The notes: a model not told the origin generated them from the letters alone. A stretch of DNA of 64,000 bases from Blautia schinkii DSM 10518 (GCA_000702025.1 JNKJ01000010.1:124001-188000), one strand, 5' to 3'. Counted from the stretch's first letter, positions 16,504-25,778 are shown. Made by a program: numbers and translations.

Positions 16504-17511
16504 ATGGCAAAGAAATCAGTAGCAATGGTATTAGCAACAGTAATGGCAGTATCAATGGGTGTTGCGGGGGCAAGTACGGTTCAGGCGGATGCAGAGTATG
16601 TGATCAAACTGTGTTATGAAAACAATGATGGAGACCCGATTGATAATGGATGTGACAAATGGGCAGAGCTTGTAAAAGAAAAAACAGACGGCGCGGTGGA
16701 AATCCAAATCTATCCCAGTTCACAATTAGGTGCGAAAGCCGACCTAATTGAGATGATGCTTATGGGACAGAATGTGGCAACTATTGCAGACGGTTCTTAT
16801 CTTATGGACTATGTACCTGATTTCGGCGTGGTTATGGGACCTTATCTTTTTGACGAATGGGATCAGATGTACAAGCTTACCGGAAGCGACTGGTGGGCGG
16901 AACAGTCTGCTAAACTGGAAGATGAGGGATTGAAAATTGTATCAAAGAATTGGATTTATGGGGACAGGCAGCTTCTTACAAAGGATCCGATTGAAAGCCT
17001 GGCAGACTTAAAAGACTTAAAGATCAGAGTTCCCAATAATGATATTTCTGTAAAAATGTTCAATCTTTTGGGTGCAGCTTCTACACCAATGGCACTTTCA
17101 GAGGTTTATACATCTCTGAGCCAGGGCGTGGTAGATGGTGTGGAGAATCCTCTTACAACTTTATGGAACAACAATTTCCAGGAAGTCTGCAAGCATTTGA
17201 CCATGACCGGACATCAGATGACCTTCAGTAACTTTATTGTTGGTAAAGATTTCTTTGATACTATCCCGGAGGAATACCAGAAGGCTATTATGGAAGCGGG
17301 AGATGAAGCAGCAGAGTATAACAATGAGCTGTACAAAGAGGAGACGGAAGAGCTTTTGGGAAAATTCGAAGAAGCGGGCGTGACTGTTCATGAGCTTTCG
17401 GACCTTGATGATTTTAAAGCGGCAGTACAGGAATTATATCAGCAGTATGAAGACGAAGGAACCTGGACAGCAGGAACCTATGATACCATTCAGAAAATCA
17501 TAAACGAATAG
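16504..17511 (+). CDS. dctP: TRAP transporter solute-binding protein DctP
   Basis: The 335-residue extracytoplasmic protein has a signal peptide (about 1-28) followed by a DctP fold; the block LKIRVPNNDISVKMFNLLGA and the later TPMALSEVYTSLSQGVVDGVEN contain the family's conserved arginine and asparagine region that binds the substrate carboxylate. It delivers an organic acid, probably a sugar acid, to DctQM. The ATG at 16504 follows AGAGGAGG; an ATG at 16450 lies in the dyad site and lacks a ribosome-binding site. As with the sugar-binding protein above, no lipobox cysteine is present (GVAGAS). Confidence 0.88.
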   Translation: MAKKSVAMVLATVMAVSMGVAGASTVQADAEYVIKLCYENNDGDPIDNGCDKWAELVKEKTDGAVEIQIYPSSQLGAKADLIEMMLMGQNVATIADGSYLMDYVPDFGVVMGPYLFDEWDQMYKLTGSDWWAEQSAKLEDEGLKIVSKNWIYGDRQLLTKDPIESLADLKDLKIRVPNNDISVKMFNLLGAASTPMALSEVYTSLSQGVVDGVENPLTTLWNNNFQEVCKHLTMTGHQMTFSNFIVGKDFFDTIPEEYQKAIMEAGDEAAEYNNELYKEETEELLGKFEEAGVTVHELSDLDDFKAAVQELYQQYEDEGTWTAGTYDTIQKIINE

Positions 17512-17529
17512 TTCTTAATTTATCGGTGA

Positions 17530-17550
17530 ATGGGAGGCATAACCTCCCAT
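17530..17550 (+). terminator. Small hairpin between dctP and dctQ
   Basis: ATGGGAGG (17530-17537) pairs with CCTCCCAT (17543-17550), loop CATAA. It lacks a proper U-run, so it probably stabilises or processes the dctP message or causes partial termination, giving more binding protein than membrane subunits. Confidence 0.5.
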
Positions 17551-17581
17551 TTCCTGATTGATTCTGGTAAGGAGGCCGGAC

Positions 17582-18064
17582 ATGAAAAAAGTAATAAGCA
17601 TAATAGAAAAATTGGATTTGTTTATTTCCAGTATTTCTTTGATCATTATTATCTCCATAACCGTAGCAGGCGTCATAGCGCGAAAATTCTTAGGTACTCC
17701 CATTGCCTGGCTGGAAGAAATTCAATTGTTCTTTTTTGTCTGGACTGTGTTTTTTGCGGGAAGTGTGGCATTTCGTACCGGGAATCATGTGGGGATTGAC
17801 ATTGTCGCAGAGCGCTTAAATCCAAAAACGCGCAAGGTGTTGGATGTCATTGTGTATATCATCACAATGTTGGTGATTCTGTACCTTTTTAAAGGTTCAC
17901 TGGATTTGCTCTCTGCAGTTACCAAAAAAGTGACTCCCTATTTTAAAATCTCTTATGTGTACATAGATGCGGCCGCACCTATTGGGTGTGTGCTGATGAT
18001 GCTCCAGTATACGATTTTAATCTGCAGAAAGCTGATGGGAAAAGAAGTAAAGGAGGAGGAATAA
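17582..18064 (+). CDS. dctQ: TRAP transporter small membrane subunit DctQ
   Basis: The 160-residue protein has four predicted membrane helices, and WLEEIQLFFFVWTVFFAGSV is typical of DctQ. It forms the transporter with DctM and receives substrate from DctP; uptake is driven by an ion gradient. The ATG at 17582 is preceded by AAGGAGG; the upstream ATG at 17558 is unlikely. It is separated from dctM by a single base. Confidence 0.88.
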   Translation: MKKVISIIEKLDLFISSISLIIIISITVAGVIARKFLGTPIAWLEEIQLFFFVWTVFFAGSVAFRTGNHVGIDIVAERLNPKTRKVLDVIVYIITMLVILYLFKGSLDLLSAVTKKVTPYFKISYVYIDAAAPIGCVLMMLQYTILICRKLMGKEVKEEE

Positions 18065-18065
18065 A

Positions 18066-19361
18066 ATGTCGCCGATTGCCATTGCAGCTATTATTTTACT
18101 AATTTCATTATTTGCAAATGTTCCGGTGTTTGCTGCGGTTTTAGGTTCATGTATTACCTATTTCCTTTTTAACCCGGAGGCTGGTATTACAGGAGCCTTA
18201 GCCATTCAGAGGGTGATCAGTGGTATGCAGTCAGTTCCTATGCTGGCTATTCCGTTTTTTGTGGCTACCGGTATCCTGATGAACTATTGCGGAATTACAG
18301 AGCGTATGCTCCGGTTCTGTAAAGTGCTGACTGGTCATATGGTGGGCGGTCTGGCACAGGTAAACATTGTACTGAGTACCTTGATGGGCGGTATGTCCGG
18401 TTCGTCTCTGGCAGATGCAGCCATGGAAGCCAAGATGCTGGTTCCTGAGATGGAAAAAAACGGATATGAGAGAAGCTTTTCTTCTGCTGTCACGGCAGCC
18501 TCATCCATTATCACACCTTTGATTCCGCCTGGAATCGCAGCCATCATCTATGGAAGCATTACAAACACTTCTATTGGAAAGCTGTTCGTTGCGGGAATCG
18601 TCCCTGCCATTCTGCTTTGTTTTGCTATGATGGTGATTGTACACTTTGTGGCAAAAAAGAAAGGGTATCCCAAGATTTATGATAAACGGGCCAGCGGAAG
18701 TGAACTTTGGGAAGCATTTAAACCAGCAGCGCTTCCATTATGTCTCCCGATTATTATTATTGGTGGTATTCGTCTGGGATTCTTCACTCCAACAGAGGCA
18801 GGAGCCATCGCTATTGTATATGCTTTAATTCTGGGACTGGGATATAAAGAATTAAAAGTAAAGCATATTATCCTCTGTTTAAAGGAAACGGTTGCCACCA
18901 CTTCTTCTATTATGCTGATCGTAGGAGCAGCTACTTGCTTTTCCTGGATTTTAACATGGGAAAATGTGCCTCAGAATCTTACTACTATGTTGATTTCTGT
19001 TTGCCACAACAAATATATCTTTTTATTGTTAGTCAATGTATTTCTTCTTATTGTGGGAATGTTTATCGAAGCAACAGCAGCTCAGATCGTTCTGGCTCCC
19101 ATGTTGGTACCGGTGGCTCTGGCCTTTGGTATAGACCCGGTGCAGTTTGGTATGGTATTTATTTTCAATATGGCGATTGGTTCTCTTACACCGCCAATGG
19201 GAAACCTGATGTTTGTTACCTGTGGTGTTACCAAATGTAAATCAGAGGAATTTATTAAGGCCAGTGTGCCATTTTATTTATTACTGTTTATAACCCTTAT
19301 GGCAATGACATATATACCATTTTTAACTACTTCACTGCCAAATCTTATGTATGGAGTTTAA
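18066..19361 (+). CDS. dctM: TRAP transporter large membrane subunit DctM
   Basis: The 431-residue protein has about twelve membrane segments and DctM signatures such as GGMSGSSLADAAMEAKMLVP and LTPPMGNLMFV. It is the transport subunit of the tripartite transporter. AGGAGG sits just before the ATG at 18066. A catabolic gene follows after 3 bp, so the transporter and the enzymes are one operon. Confidence 0.92.
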   Translation: MSPIAIAAIILLISLFANVPVFAAVLGSCITYFLFNPEAGITGALAIQRVISGMQSVPMLAIPFFVATGILMNYCGITERMLRFCKVLTGHMVGGLAQVNIVLSTLMGGMSGSSLADAAMEAKMLVPEMEKNGYERSFSSAVTAASSIITPLIPPGIAAIIYGSITNTSIGKLFVAGIVPAILLCFAMMVIVHFVAKKKGYPKIYDKRASGSELWEAFKPAALPLCLPIIIIGGIRLGFFTPTEAGAIAIVYALILGLGYKELKVKHIILCLKETVATTSSIMLIVGAATCFSWILTWENVPQNLTTMLISVCHNKYIFLLLVNVFLLIVGMFIEATAAQIVLAPMLVPVALAFGIDPVQFGMVFIFNMAIGSLTPPMGNLMFVTCGVTKCKSEEFIKASVPFYLLLFITLMAMTYIPFLTTSLPNLMYGV

Positions 19362-19364
19362 AAG

Positions 19365-20342
19365 ATGAAAAAGATTAGAACGGTTTTGGGAGATATTCCC
19401 GTGGAAGAGTTGGGAGTAACGGATTGTCATGACCATATCATACGCAGCGGAGGGCCGGAGGTAAAGCTTGATACAGCCTTTCTCATGGATGACGTGGACT
19501 GTGCAGCAGAAGAATTGGGACGTTTTTTGAAAGCAGGGGGTAAGACCATGGTGTGCATGGACCCTATTGGTTGTGGAAGAAATGTTTCTAAAATGCTGGA
19601 AGTAGCAGAGCGTTTCCGGGGAGAGGGACATATTCTTATGACAACGGGCTTTCACAAAGGTAGTAATTACTGTCCAAATACATCTTTTTTGGCCACCGTG
19701 GAGGTTAACAAGGTGGCTCAGATGATGATTCTTGAAATTGAAGAAGGAATGGACCTTCATAGCTATAACGGTCCTGTTGTAGAGCGGACAAAGGCAAAGG
19801 CAGGTCTGATCAAGGCAGGCACCAGTTACCGTCTGATAACCGGATTAGAGGAAAAAGCTCTGGCAGTGGCAGCTATTACTCAAAAGGAAACAGGATGTGC
19901 TATATCTATGCATACTGATTTTGGAACTATGGGAATGGAGATTTTGGATGCGATAGAAGCAAACGGAGGAAGTGCAGAAAAGACTGTGCTTTGCCATATG
20001 CAGAGGAACAGGGATAAATACTATTATCAAATGCTTCTGGATCGGGGAGTTAATATCTGCTTTGATGAGCCAAATAAGGCTGCTTACTGTAGTGATACAG
20101 AAATTGCAGAAGTGATCGGATGGCTTATAGACAAAGGATATTCACAACAACTGGTTCTTGGTATGGACGGAGGACGGCGTGAAGCCTTGGCTTCTTATAT
20201 GAAAACAGAGGGAAGGGCAAATGGGTTGGAATACCTTCTTACGCGTTTTGTCTCCATCTTGAAAAAAACAGGAATCACCCAGGAGACCATCGATACCATG
20301 CTCATTCATAATCCGGCCAGAATTTTTGCCATTGACGTATAA
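19365..20342 (+). CDS. Phosphotriesterase-family metal-dependent hydrolase, probable lactonase
   Basis: The 325-residue amidohydrolase-superfamily protein has the binuclear metal site of the phosphotriesterase family: HxH at 22-24 (DCHDHI), a candidate carbamylated lysine in KAGLIKAGT, His in SMHTDFG and in CHMQRN, and Asp in GMDGGRR. Relatives hydrolyse lactones, carboxylate esters or phosphorylated sugar lactones. In this operon it may open a sugar-acid lactone before or after phosphorylation; that substrate is inference. It begins 3 bp after dctM and has no clear ribosome-binding site, suggesting translational coupling. Confidence 0.8.
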   Translation: MKKIRTVLGDIPVEELGVTDCHDHIIRSGGPEVKLDTAFLMDDVDCAAEELGRFLKAGGKTMVCMDPIGCGRNVSKMLEVAERFRGEGHILMTTGFHKGSNYCPNTSFLATVEVNKVAQMMILEIEEGMDLHSYNGPVVERTKAKAGLIKAGTSYRLITGLEEKALAVAAITQKETGCAISMHTDFGTMGMEILDAIEANGGSAEKTVLCHMQRNRDKYYYQMLLDRGVNICFDEPNKAAYCSDTEIAEVIGWLIDKGYSQQLVLGMDGGRREALASYMKTEGRANGLEYLLTRFVSILKKTGITQETIDTMLIHNPARIFAIDV

Positions 20343-20355
20343 AGGAGGAACCAAC

Positions 20356-21510
20356 ATGGGATACCAATTGAAAGTCCCGCCCTGCGCTTACGCAGGTGCA
20401 GGCAGCATAGAGGCGGTGAAAGGAATCATAGCCAGGGAGCAGTCAAAAAGCATTCTGGTGTTTACGGATAAGGGAATTCGCAGCACAGGCTTATTGAACC
20501 CGCTCACCCACTGTCTTGATGAGATAGGTGTGCAGTATACAGTGATTGATGATTTAAAGCCGGAGCCGGCTTATACAGACGTAGAAGAGACTTTAAGACA
20601 GGCCCAAGTTGTGGAAAGTGATATTATCATTGCCCTGGGCGGTGGGAGTGTAATGGATGCCGCCAAACTGTGTTCTGTACTGATCAGAGCACCCTACACA
20701 ATCCAGAATCTGCTGGACGACCCGTCGCTGGCGAAAAAACAGATAAAAACAGTTATGATACCAACTACCTGCGGCACGGGCTCGGAGGCCACCTGTAACG
20801 CTATTGTGGCAATTCCTGAGGAACAGTCTAAGAAGGGAATTGTAAATGATGACATGATTCCGGATTATGTGATTCTGGACCCGGCAATGATCGCCGCATT
20901 GCCAAAATCCATCGTAGCGGCCACTGGAGTGGATGCCTTAGCCCATGTGGTAGAGTGTTATACTTCCAAAAAAGCAACCCCCTTTTCTGATACCTATGCT
21001 CTGGCCGGAGCCAGGTTGATTTTCCAAAACATCCGCAGGGCTTACGAAAACCCACAGGATGAGGAGGCGAAGGAGGCAATGATGCTGGGGGCCTTCTACG
21101 GAGGCGTGGCTATTACGGGAAGCGGAACCACGGCTGTCCATGCCCTTTCCTATCCTCTGGGAGGGAAATACCACATTCCCCACGGTGTTTCCAACGCCAT
21201 TCTCTTTGCCCACGTAATGGAGTTCAATCAAGATGCCTGCCAGGAGCGTCTGGCCGCACTGTGCGATGCTGTATGGCCTCATATGAGCCGGTCAGAGGAA
21301 GAAGCGAAGGCCCGGTATGTCATCGATGAGATTGCGGATATTGTGAAGGTCACAAATATCCCTACGGATTTAAAAGAATTTGGGGTAAAGAAGGATGATC
21401 TTGATTTTCTGGTAGAGGCAGGAAGCCGTCAGACCCGGCTTTTGGTAAACAATCGGAAGGAATTGTCCCTTGAGGATATACGGGAATTATATAAAAAAGT
21501 ACTAAAATAA
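20356..21510 (+). CDS. Iron-containing alcohol dehydrogenase family protein
   Basis: The 384-residue group III dehydrogenase has the NAD(P)-binding block IIALGGGSVMDAAKL near residue 95 and metal ligands in GVDALAHVVE, AVHALSYPLGG and IPHGVSNA. Such enzymes oxidise or reduce alcohols, or sugar acids and their semialdehydes. Its neighbours (DUF1537 kinase, PdxA2, sugar-acid transporter) suggest a hydroxy-acid or acid-sugar substrate. ATG 20356 follows AAAGGAGG; the frame is open 30 bp upstream into the previous gene, but no ribosome-binding site supports that. Confidence 0.82.
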   Translation: MGYQLKVPPCAYAGAGSIEAVKGIIAREQSKSILVFTDKGIRSTGLLNPLTHCLDEIGVQYTVIDDLKPEPAYTDVEETLRQAQVVESDIIIALGGGSVMDAAKLCSVLIRAPYTIQNLLDDPSLAKKQIKTVMIPTTCGTGSEATCNAIVAIPEEQSKKGIVNDDMIPDYVILDPAMIAALPKSIVAATGVDALAHVVECYTSKKATPFSDTYALAGARLIFQNIRRAYENPQDEEAKEAMMLGAFYGGVAITGSGTTAVHALSYPLGGKYHIPHGVSNAILFAHVMEFNQDACQERLAALCDAVWPHMSRSEEEAKARYVIDEIADIVKVTNIPTDLKEFGVKKDDLDFLVEAGSRQTRLLVNNRKELSLEDIRELYKKVLK

Positions 21511-21526
21511 AGCGAGGAGAAGCATT

Positions 21527-22558
21527 ATGAAGAAACCAATTTTGGGAATAACCATGGGGGATCCGGCCAGCGTCGGTCCGGAGATCACGGTGAAAGCCCT
21601 GGCTAATATAGAGATTTATAACAGATGCCGCCCCTTGGTGATCGGGGATGCACAGGTCATGGAAAAAGCCGTGGAGATTGTAGGCAGACAGGGACAGGTG
21701 GCTATTCATCCGGTAAAAACTGTAGAGGAGGCTCTTTTTCAGCCAGGTACCATTGATGTTTATGATATGGGCATCGTGGATATAGAAAAGCTGGAATATG
21801 GCAAGGTGTCCGAAATGGGCGGCGAGGCGGCTTTTCAGTATGTGAAAAAGGTGATCGAGCTGGCCATGGCCAAAGAGGTGGATGCCACAGTGACGAATGC
21901 CTTGAACAAAGAAGCTATTAATCTGGCCGGACATCACTACTCGGGCCATACAGAAATCTACGCAGATTTTACAGGTACAGATAAGTATACCATGCTTCTG
22001 GCTCATGAAAATCTCAGAGTGGTCCATGTGTCCACTCACGTATCTTTAAGAGAAGCCTGTGACCGTGTGAAAAAGCAGCGTGTGCTTGACGTAATCCGGA
22101 TTGCAAACGATGCCTGCAAGGCTTTAGGAATTCAGGAGCCTAAGGTAGGTGTGGCGGGACTGAACCCTCACTGTGGAGAAAACGGCCTGTTCGGAACCGA
22201 GGAAATCGAGGAGATTGCTCCCGCAGTTGCCCAGGCGCAGACGGAGGGAATCCAGGCTTTTGGTCCTGTGGCGCCGGACACGATTTTTTCAAAAGCGAGA
22301 GGCGGCTGGTTTGACATTGTAGTTGCCATGTACCACGATCAGGGGCATATCCCGCTGAAGGTGGTAGGATTTGTATATAATGAGGAGCAAAAGGAATGGA
22401 ATGCTGTGGCAGGAGTAAATATTACTCTGGGGCTGCCCATTATCCGTACCTCTGTGGATCACGGAACAGCATTCGGGCATGCGGGAAAAGGAAATGCAAA
22501 TGAGTTAAGTCTGCTCAATGCGATTGATTATGCCATTACCCTTGCCAATCATAAATAA
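21527..22558 (+). CDS. pdxA2: PdxA2-type 4-phospho-acid-sugar dehydrogenase
   Basis: The 343-residue protein matches 4-hydroxythreonine-4-phosphate dehydrogenase: GITMGDPASVGPEI at the N-terminus and metal-binding histidines in GHTEIYADFTG, MYHDQGHIPLK and RTSVDHGTAF. When PdxA homologues are paired with a DUF1537 kinase, the known role (shown for D-threonate and erythronate pathways) is oxidation and decarboxylation of a 4-phospho acid sugar to dihydroxyacetone phosphate and CO2, not vitamin B6 synthesis. No other pdx gene is nearby, so I prefer PdxA2. AGGAG precedes the ATG; the kinase gene follows after 11 bp. Confidence 0.85.
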   Translation: MKKPILGITMGDPASVGPEITVKALANIEIYNRCRPLVIGDAQVMEKAVEIVGRQGQVAIHPVKTVEEALFQPGTIDVYDMGIVDIEKLEYGKVSEMGGEAAFQYVKKVIELAMAKEVDATVTNALNKEAINLAGHHYSGHTEIYADFTGTDKYTMLLAHENLRVVHVSTHVSLREACDRVKKQRVLDVIRIANDACKALGIQEPKVGVAGLNPHCGENGLFGTEEIEEIAPAVAQAQTEGIQAFGPVAPDTIFSKARGGWFDIVVAMYHDQGHIPLKVVGFVYNEEQKEWNAVAGVNITLGLPIIRTSVDHGTAFGHAGKGNANELSLLNAIDYAITLANHK

Positions 22559-22569
22559 AGGCAGGTGAT

Positions 22570-23919
22570 ATGATGGTAAAACTGTTGATTGTGGCAGATG
22601 ATTTCACAGGTGCGCTGGACACCGGTATTCAATTTGCCAAACAAGGAATTGAAACACAGATTTTTACCAATGAGCTGACAGAGCGCACGGCAATCGCCCC
22701 TAATACACAGGTTCTGGTGGTGAATTCGGATACCCGGCATCTGTCCGGGGCGGAAGCGGGAAAAGTGACCGGAGATATTGTAAGCTGGGCTGTTCAAAGG
22801 GAAATACCTACTATTTATAAAAAGACAGACTCTGCCCTGAGGGGAAATATCGGCAGTGAACTGGAGGCGGCTCTTACAAAATCCGGGCAGCATACATTAT
22901 ATTTTATCCCGGCCCTTCCTGAGATGAACCGGGTGACGATTTCCGGAACACATTACATAGACGGGGTACCCCTGGAATACAGTATGTTCGGCAAGGATCC
23001 ATTTGAACCGGTGAGAAGCTCTTACATCCCTCGGATCATCAGTGAGCAGAGCCAAATTCCGGTGCGGTGTATCGAGGTGAGTGAGCCGATGCCAGACCCG
23101 GCATCAGACAAACAGATTTTTGTATTTGATATACAGACCAGGGAGGATATGCACAACCGGGTGAAAGAGCTAAGGGAAAAGAACTGTCTTACTTTGCTTG
23201 CCGGCTGTGCGGGTTTTGCGGCTTTCCTGCCCAAGGCTCTGGGACTGGAAGGGAGAAAGAGCGAAAAGCAAGTCAGAACGCAGGGGCTGTTTGTGGCCTG
23301 CGGAAGTTTAAACCCGATTACCAGGGAACAGGTGGAATACGCAGAGGCGGAAGGATATGTGAGAATCCGGCTTACACCGGAACAGAAGCTGATGCCATCT
23401 TATTATGATAAGGCAGTGGGCCGCAGCTTTCTTCACGACCTGTACGCTGTTTGTGAGGAGAATTCCAGGGTGATCATAGATACATTTGATGAAGAAACAG
23501 GTGAAAATACCATTGAATATGCAGATCGTCACGGAATTCCCAGAGATAAAATCCGTTTCTCCATTACCGCCTGCCATGGGAAGATACTTCGGTATCTGGC
23601 AGAACGTGGACTGCCTTACACCATGCTTATCACGGGGGGAGACACTTTGATGGGCTTTATGAAGGAAATGGGCTGCGGACAGCTCCATCCTGTATGTGAA
23701 ATCGCCCGAGGAGCGGTTCTGTCTAATCTGAAGTGGAGGGGAAAGACCATCCCGGTGATATCCAAGTCCGGGGGCTTTGGTGACAGGGAAGTGATGGTAA
23801 AGATTGGAGATCAGGTGATTGCGCAAGGAGGAAGAGAGAATGAAATTTGTAATGACCCAGGCAGTATGCCAGGAGGGGATGAAGCTGCTGGAGGGGAAAG
23901 CCGATATCTATGTGGCTGA
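22570..23919 (+). CDS. Four-carbon acid-sugar kinase family (DUF1537)
   Basis: The 449-residue protein shows both DUF1537 halves: N-terminal IVADDFTGALDTGIQFA and YKKTDSALRGNIGSE, and the C-terminal nucleotide-binding part with ITGGDTLMGFMKEMG and VISKSGGFGDRE. Family members phosphorylate D-threonate, L-threonate or D-erythronate at C4. It sits directly after pdxA2, the characterised partner. The C-terminus runs 80 nt into the next gene and adds residues not expected for the family after the SGGFGD block; a small frameshift could restore a stop at the next gene's ATGA. Specific substrate unknown. Confidence 0.85.
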   Translation: MMVKLLIVADDFTGALDTGIQFAKQGIETQIFTNELTERTAIAPNTQVLVVNSDTRHLSGAEAGKVTGDIVSWAVQREIPTIYKKTDSALRGNIGSELEAALTKSGQHTLYFIPALPEMNRVTISGTHYIDGVPLEYSMFGKDPFEPVRSSYIPRIISEQSQIPVRCIEVSEPMPDPASDKQIFVFDIQTREDMHNRVKELREKNCLTLLAGCAGFAAFLPKALGLEGRKSEKQVRTQGLFVACGSLNPITREQVEYAEAEGYVRIRLTPEQKLMPSYYDKAVGRSFLHDLYAVCEENSRVIIDTFDEETGENTIEYADRHGIPRDKIRFSITACHGKILRYLAERGLPYTMLITGGDTLMGFMKEMGCGQLHPVCEIARGAVLSNLKWRGKTIPVISKSGGFGDREVMVKIGDQVIAQGGRENEICNDPGSMPGGDEAAGGESRYLCG

Positions 23920-24832
23920 TGACAAGGACCCTAATAACTATCCGGAACAAATGCAGGATGCGGATGCTTTGATTGTGCGTATTGCCTCCTGTGACAGAAA
24001 TGTAATTGAAAACGCTTCGGCCTTGAAGGTTATCGGAAGGACGGGAGTGGGTTATGACAGCGTGGATGTAGAGGCAGCTACGGAGAGGGGAATCCCGGTG
24101 GTGATCACTCCGGGAGCTAATAACCGCTCGGTTGCCGAGCATGCAGTGGCTATGATGATGGCTATATCCAAAAATCTTACGGAAGCTCAGACAGAGATGA
24201 AGGCAGGCAACTGGAAAATCAGGGATGCCAAAAAAGCTTTTGAGGTTTTAGGAAAAAAGGTAGGCTTTATTGGTCTGGGAGCTATTGGGCGAGAGGCTCA
24301 GAAGATTTGCAGCGGGATTGGTATGAAAACAGCAGGCTATGATCCTTTTTTGTCCAGAGAGAGAATTGAGGGGCTGGGCTGTGAATACTACGAAAATTAT
24401 CGTCAGATGCTTAAGGAATGTGATTTTATTTCTGTCCATGTACCTCTGCTGGATTCCACGAGAGATATGATTGGTAAGGAAGAACTGGCATCGATGAAGT
24501 CCACGGCAGTTTTGATTAATTGTTCCAGAGGGGGTATTGTAAATGAACAGGCTCTTATAGAAGCCTTGAATGATGGCGTTATTGCAGGAGCCGGAACAGA
24601 TGTGTATGTGGAGGAGCCGCCAGCGCCGGACAGTCCGCTGCTCAATGCAAGGAACCTGCTTTGCAGTCCCCACAGCGCTGCCCAAACAAGAGAGGCAGTC
24701 ATCAATATGGCGCAGATGTGCGTGGAAGGATGCCTGGCTGTGCTCAGAGGGGAGAGGTGGCCCTATGTGGCAGACAAAAAGGTATACGAGCATCCCATCT
24801 GGCAGGAAAAGGCCAAAGCGAATGAAGAATAG
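23840..24832 (+). CDS. D-2-hydroxyacid dehydrogenase (SerA-like)
   Basis: The 330-residue protein has the Rossmann motif KVGFIGLGAIGREAQ (about residue 142) and the catalytic Arg, Glu and His in NCSRGGIVNE, VYVEEPPAP and CSPHSAAQT. It resembles phosphoglycerate dehydrogenase without the ACT domain; members reduce or oxidise 2-hydroxyacids such as glycerate, glyoxylate or sugar acids. ATG 23840 follows AAGGAGGAAGAG and lies inside the 3' end of the kinase frame. It probably handles an intermediate or side product of the operon's pathway, but the substrate is not visible. Confidence 0.85.
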   Translation: MKFVMTQAVCQEGMKLLEGKADIYVADDKDPNNYPEQMQDADALIVRIASCDRNVIENASALKVIGRTGVGYDSVDVEAATERGIPVVITPGANNRSVAEHAVAMMMAISKNLTEAQTEMKAGNWKIRDAKKAFEVLGKKVGFIGLGAIGREAQKICSGIGMKTAGYDPFLSRERIEGLGCEYYENYRQMLKECDFISVHVPLLDSTRDMIGKEELASMKSTAVLINCSRGGIVNEQALIEALNDGVIAGAGTDVYVEEPPAPDSPLLNARNLLCSPHSAAQTREAVINMAQMCVEGCLAVLRGERWPYVADKKVYEHPIWQEKAKANEE

Positions 24833-24855
24833 ACATGGATCAGGAGGAAGATAAA

Positions 24856-25755
24856 ATGATACAGGCAAAGGGAATTATTGCTGCTATGCAGACACCGATG
24901 TATGAGGACGGCAGCATCAATGAAGAGGAAATGAGAAGACAAATTGAACGCCAGATTCAGGCTGGTGTGGACGGGATTTTCTGTCTGGGGACAAACGGGG
25001 AATTTTATATCATGGATAAGGAAGAGAAAATCCGTGTTATGGAAATCTTTGTAGACCAGGCAAAGGGCAGAGTTCCGGTATATGCGGGCACCGGATGCGT
25101 GAGCACTAAGGATACCATTGAGCTGTCTGTGAGAGCGAAAGAAATTGGTGTTGATATTCTGTCTGTGATAACTCCTTATTTTGCAGCTTTGAATCAGGAC
25201 GAACTGTACACACATTATGCTGCGTTGGCAGAGGCTGTGGACCTTCCTATCGTAATGTACAACATTCCGGCAAGGACCGGAGCTGCCCTCTCCCCTGCCA
25301 CGGTAGGAAAGCTGGCCGCAAATTATAAAAATATAATCGGTGTAAAGGATTCCAGTGGGAACTTTAACAACATTCTCCAGTATATCGCCGAGACGAAGGA
25401 TACTCCTTGGTTTTCCGTGCTTTCCGGAAATGATGCGCTGATACTTTGGACGCTTCTCGCAGGAGGAAAAGGAGGGATTACTGCTATTGCCAATATTCTT
25501 CCGGAAATTATGGTGAGTATTTATAAGTATTGGCAGGAAGGAAATCTGGAGGCTGCAAAGGCGGCCCAGGAATCCATTGCCCCCATTCGAGACTGTTTTA
25601 AATACGGAAATCCTAATTCTATTGTAAAACGCGCAACTAATCTTATCGGCCAGCCGGTAGGCCCCTGCCGGGCTCCCTTTGGTATGGTGTCGGAGGCTGC
25701 TGATAAAGCCATTTTAGAAACGATTGATACGTACTATTCTCAATATAAAAAATAA
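24856..25755 (+). CDS. DapA-family Schiff-base aldolase/dehydratase
   Basis: The 299-residue class I aldolase-fold protein contains GTNGEFY near residue 46, the catalytic Tyr in MYNIPARTG and the Schiff-base Lys in IIGVKDSSGN. Enzymes of this family include dihydrodipicolinate synthase, N-acetylneuraminate lyase and 2-keto-3-deoxy-sugar-acid aldolases. The catabolic operon context argues for cleavage or dehydration of a 2-keto-3-deoxy acid to pyruvate rather than lysine synthesis. ATG 24856 follows AGGAGG at ideal spacing; an ATG at 24835 is upstream of that site. It is the last gene before a terminator. Confidence 0.82.
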   Translation: MIQAKGIIAAMQTPMYEDGSINEEEMRRQIERQIQAGVDGIFCLGTNGEFYIMDKEEKIRVMEIFVDQAKGRVPVYAGTGCVSTKDTIELSVRAKEIGVDILSVITPYFAALNQDELYTHYAALAEAVDLPIVMYNIPARTGAALSPATVGKLAANYKNIIGVKDSSGNFNNILQYIAETKDTPWFSVLSGNDALILWTLLAGGKGGITAIANILPEIMVSIYKYWQEGNLEAAKAAQESIAPIRDCFKYGNPNSIVKRATNLIGQPVGPCRAPFGMVSEAADKAILETIDTYYSQYKK

Positions 25756-25778
25756 GATATCACGTTTGTGAACAATTT

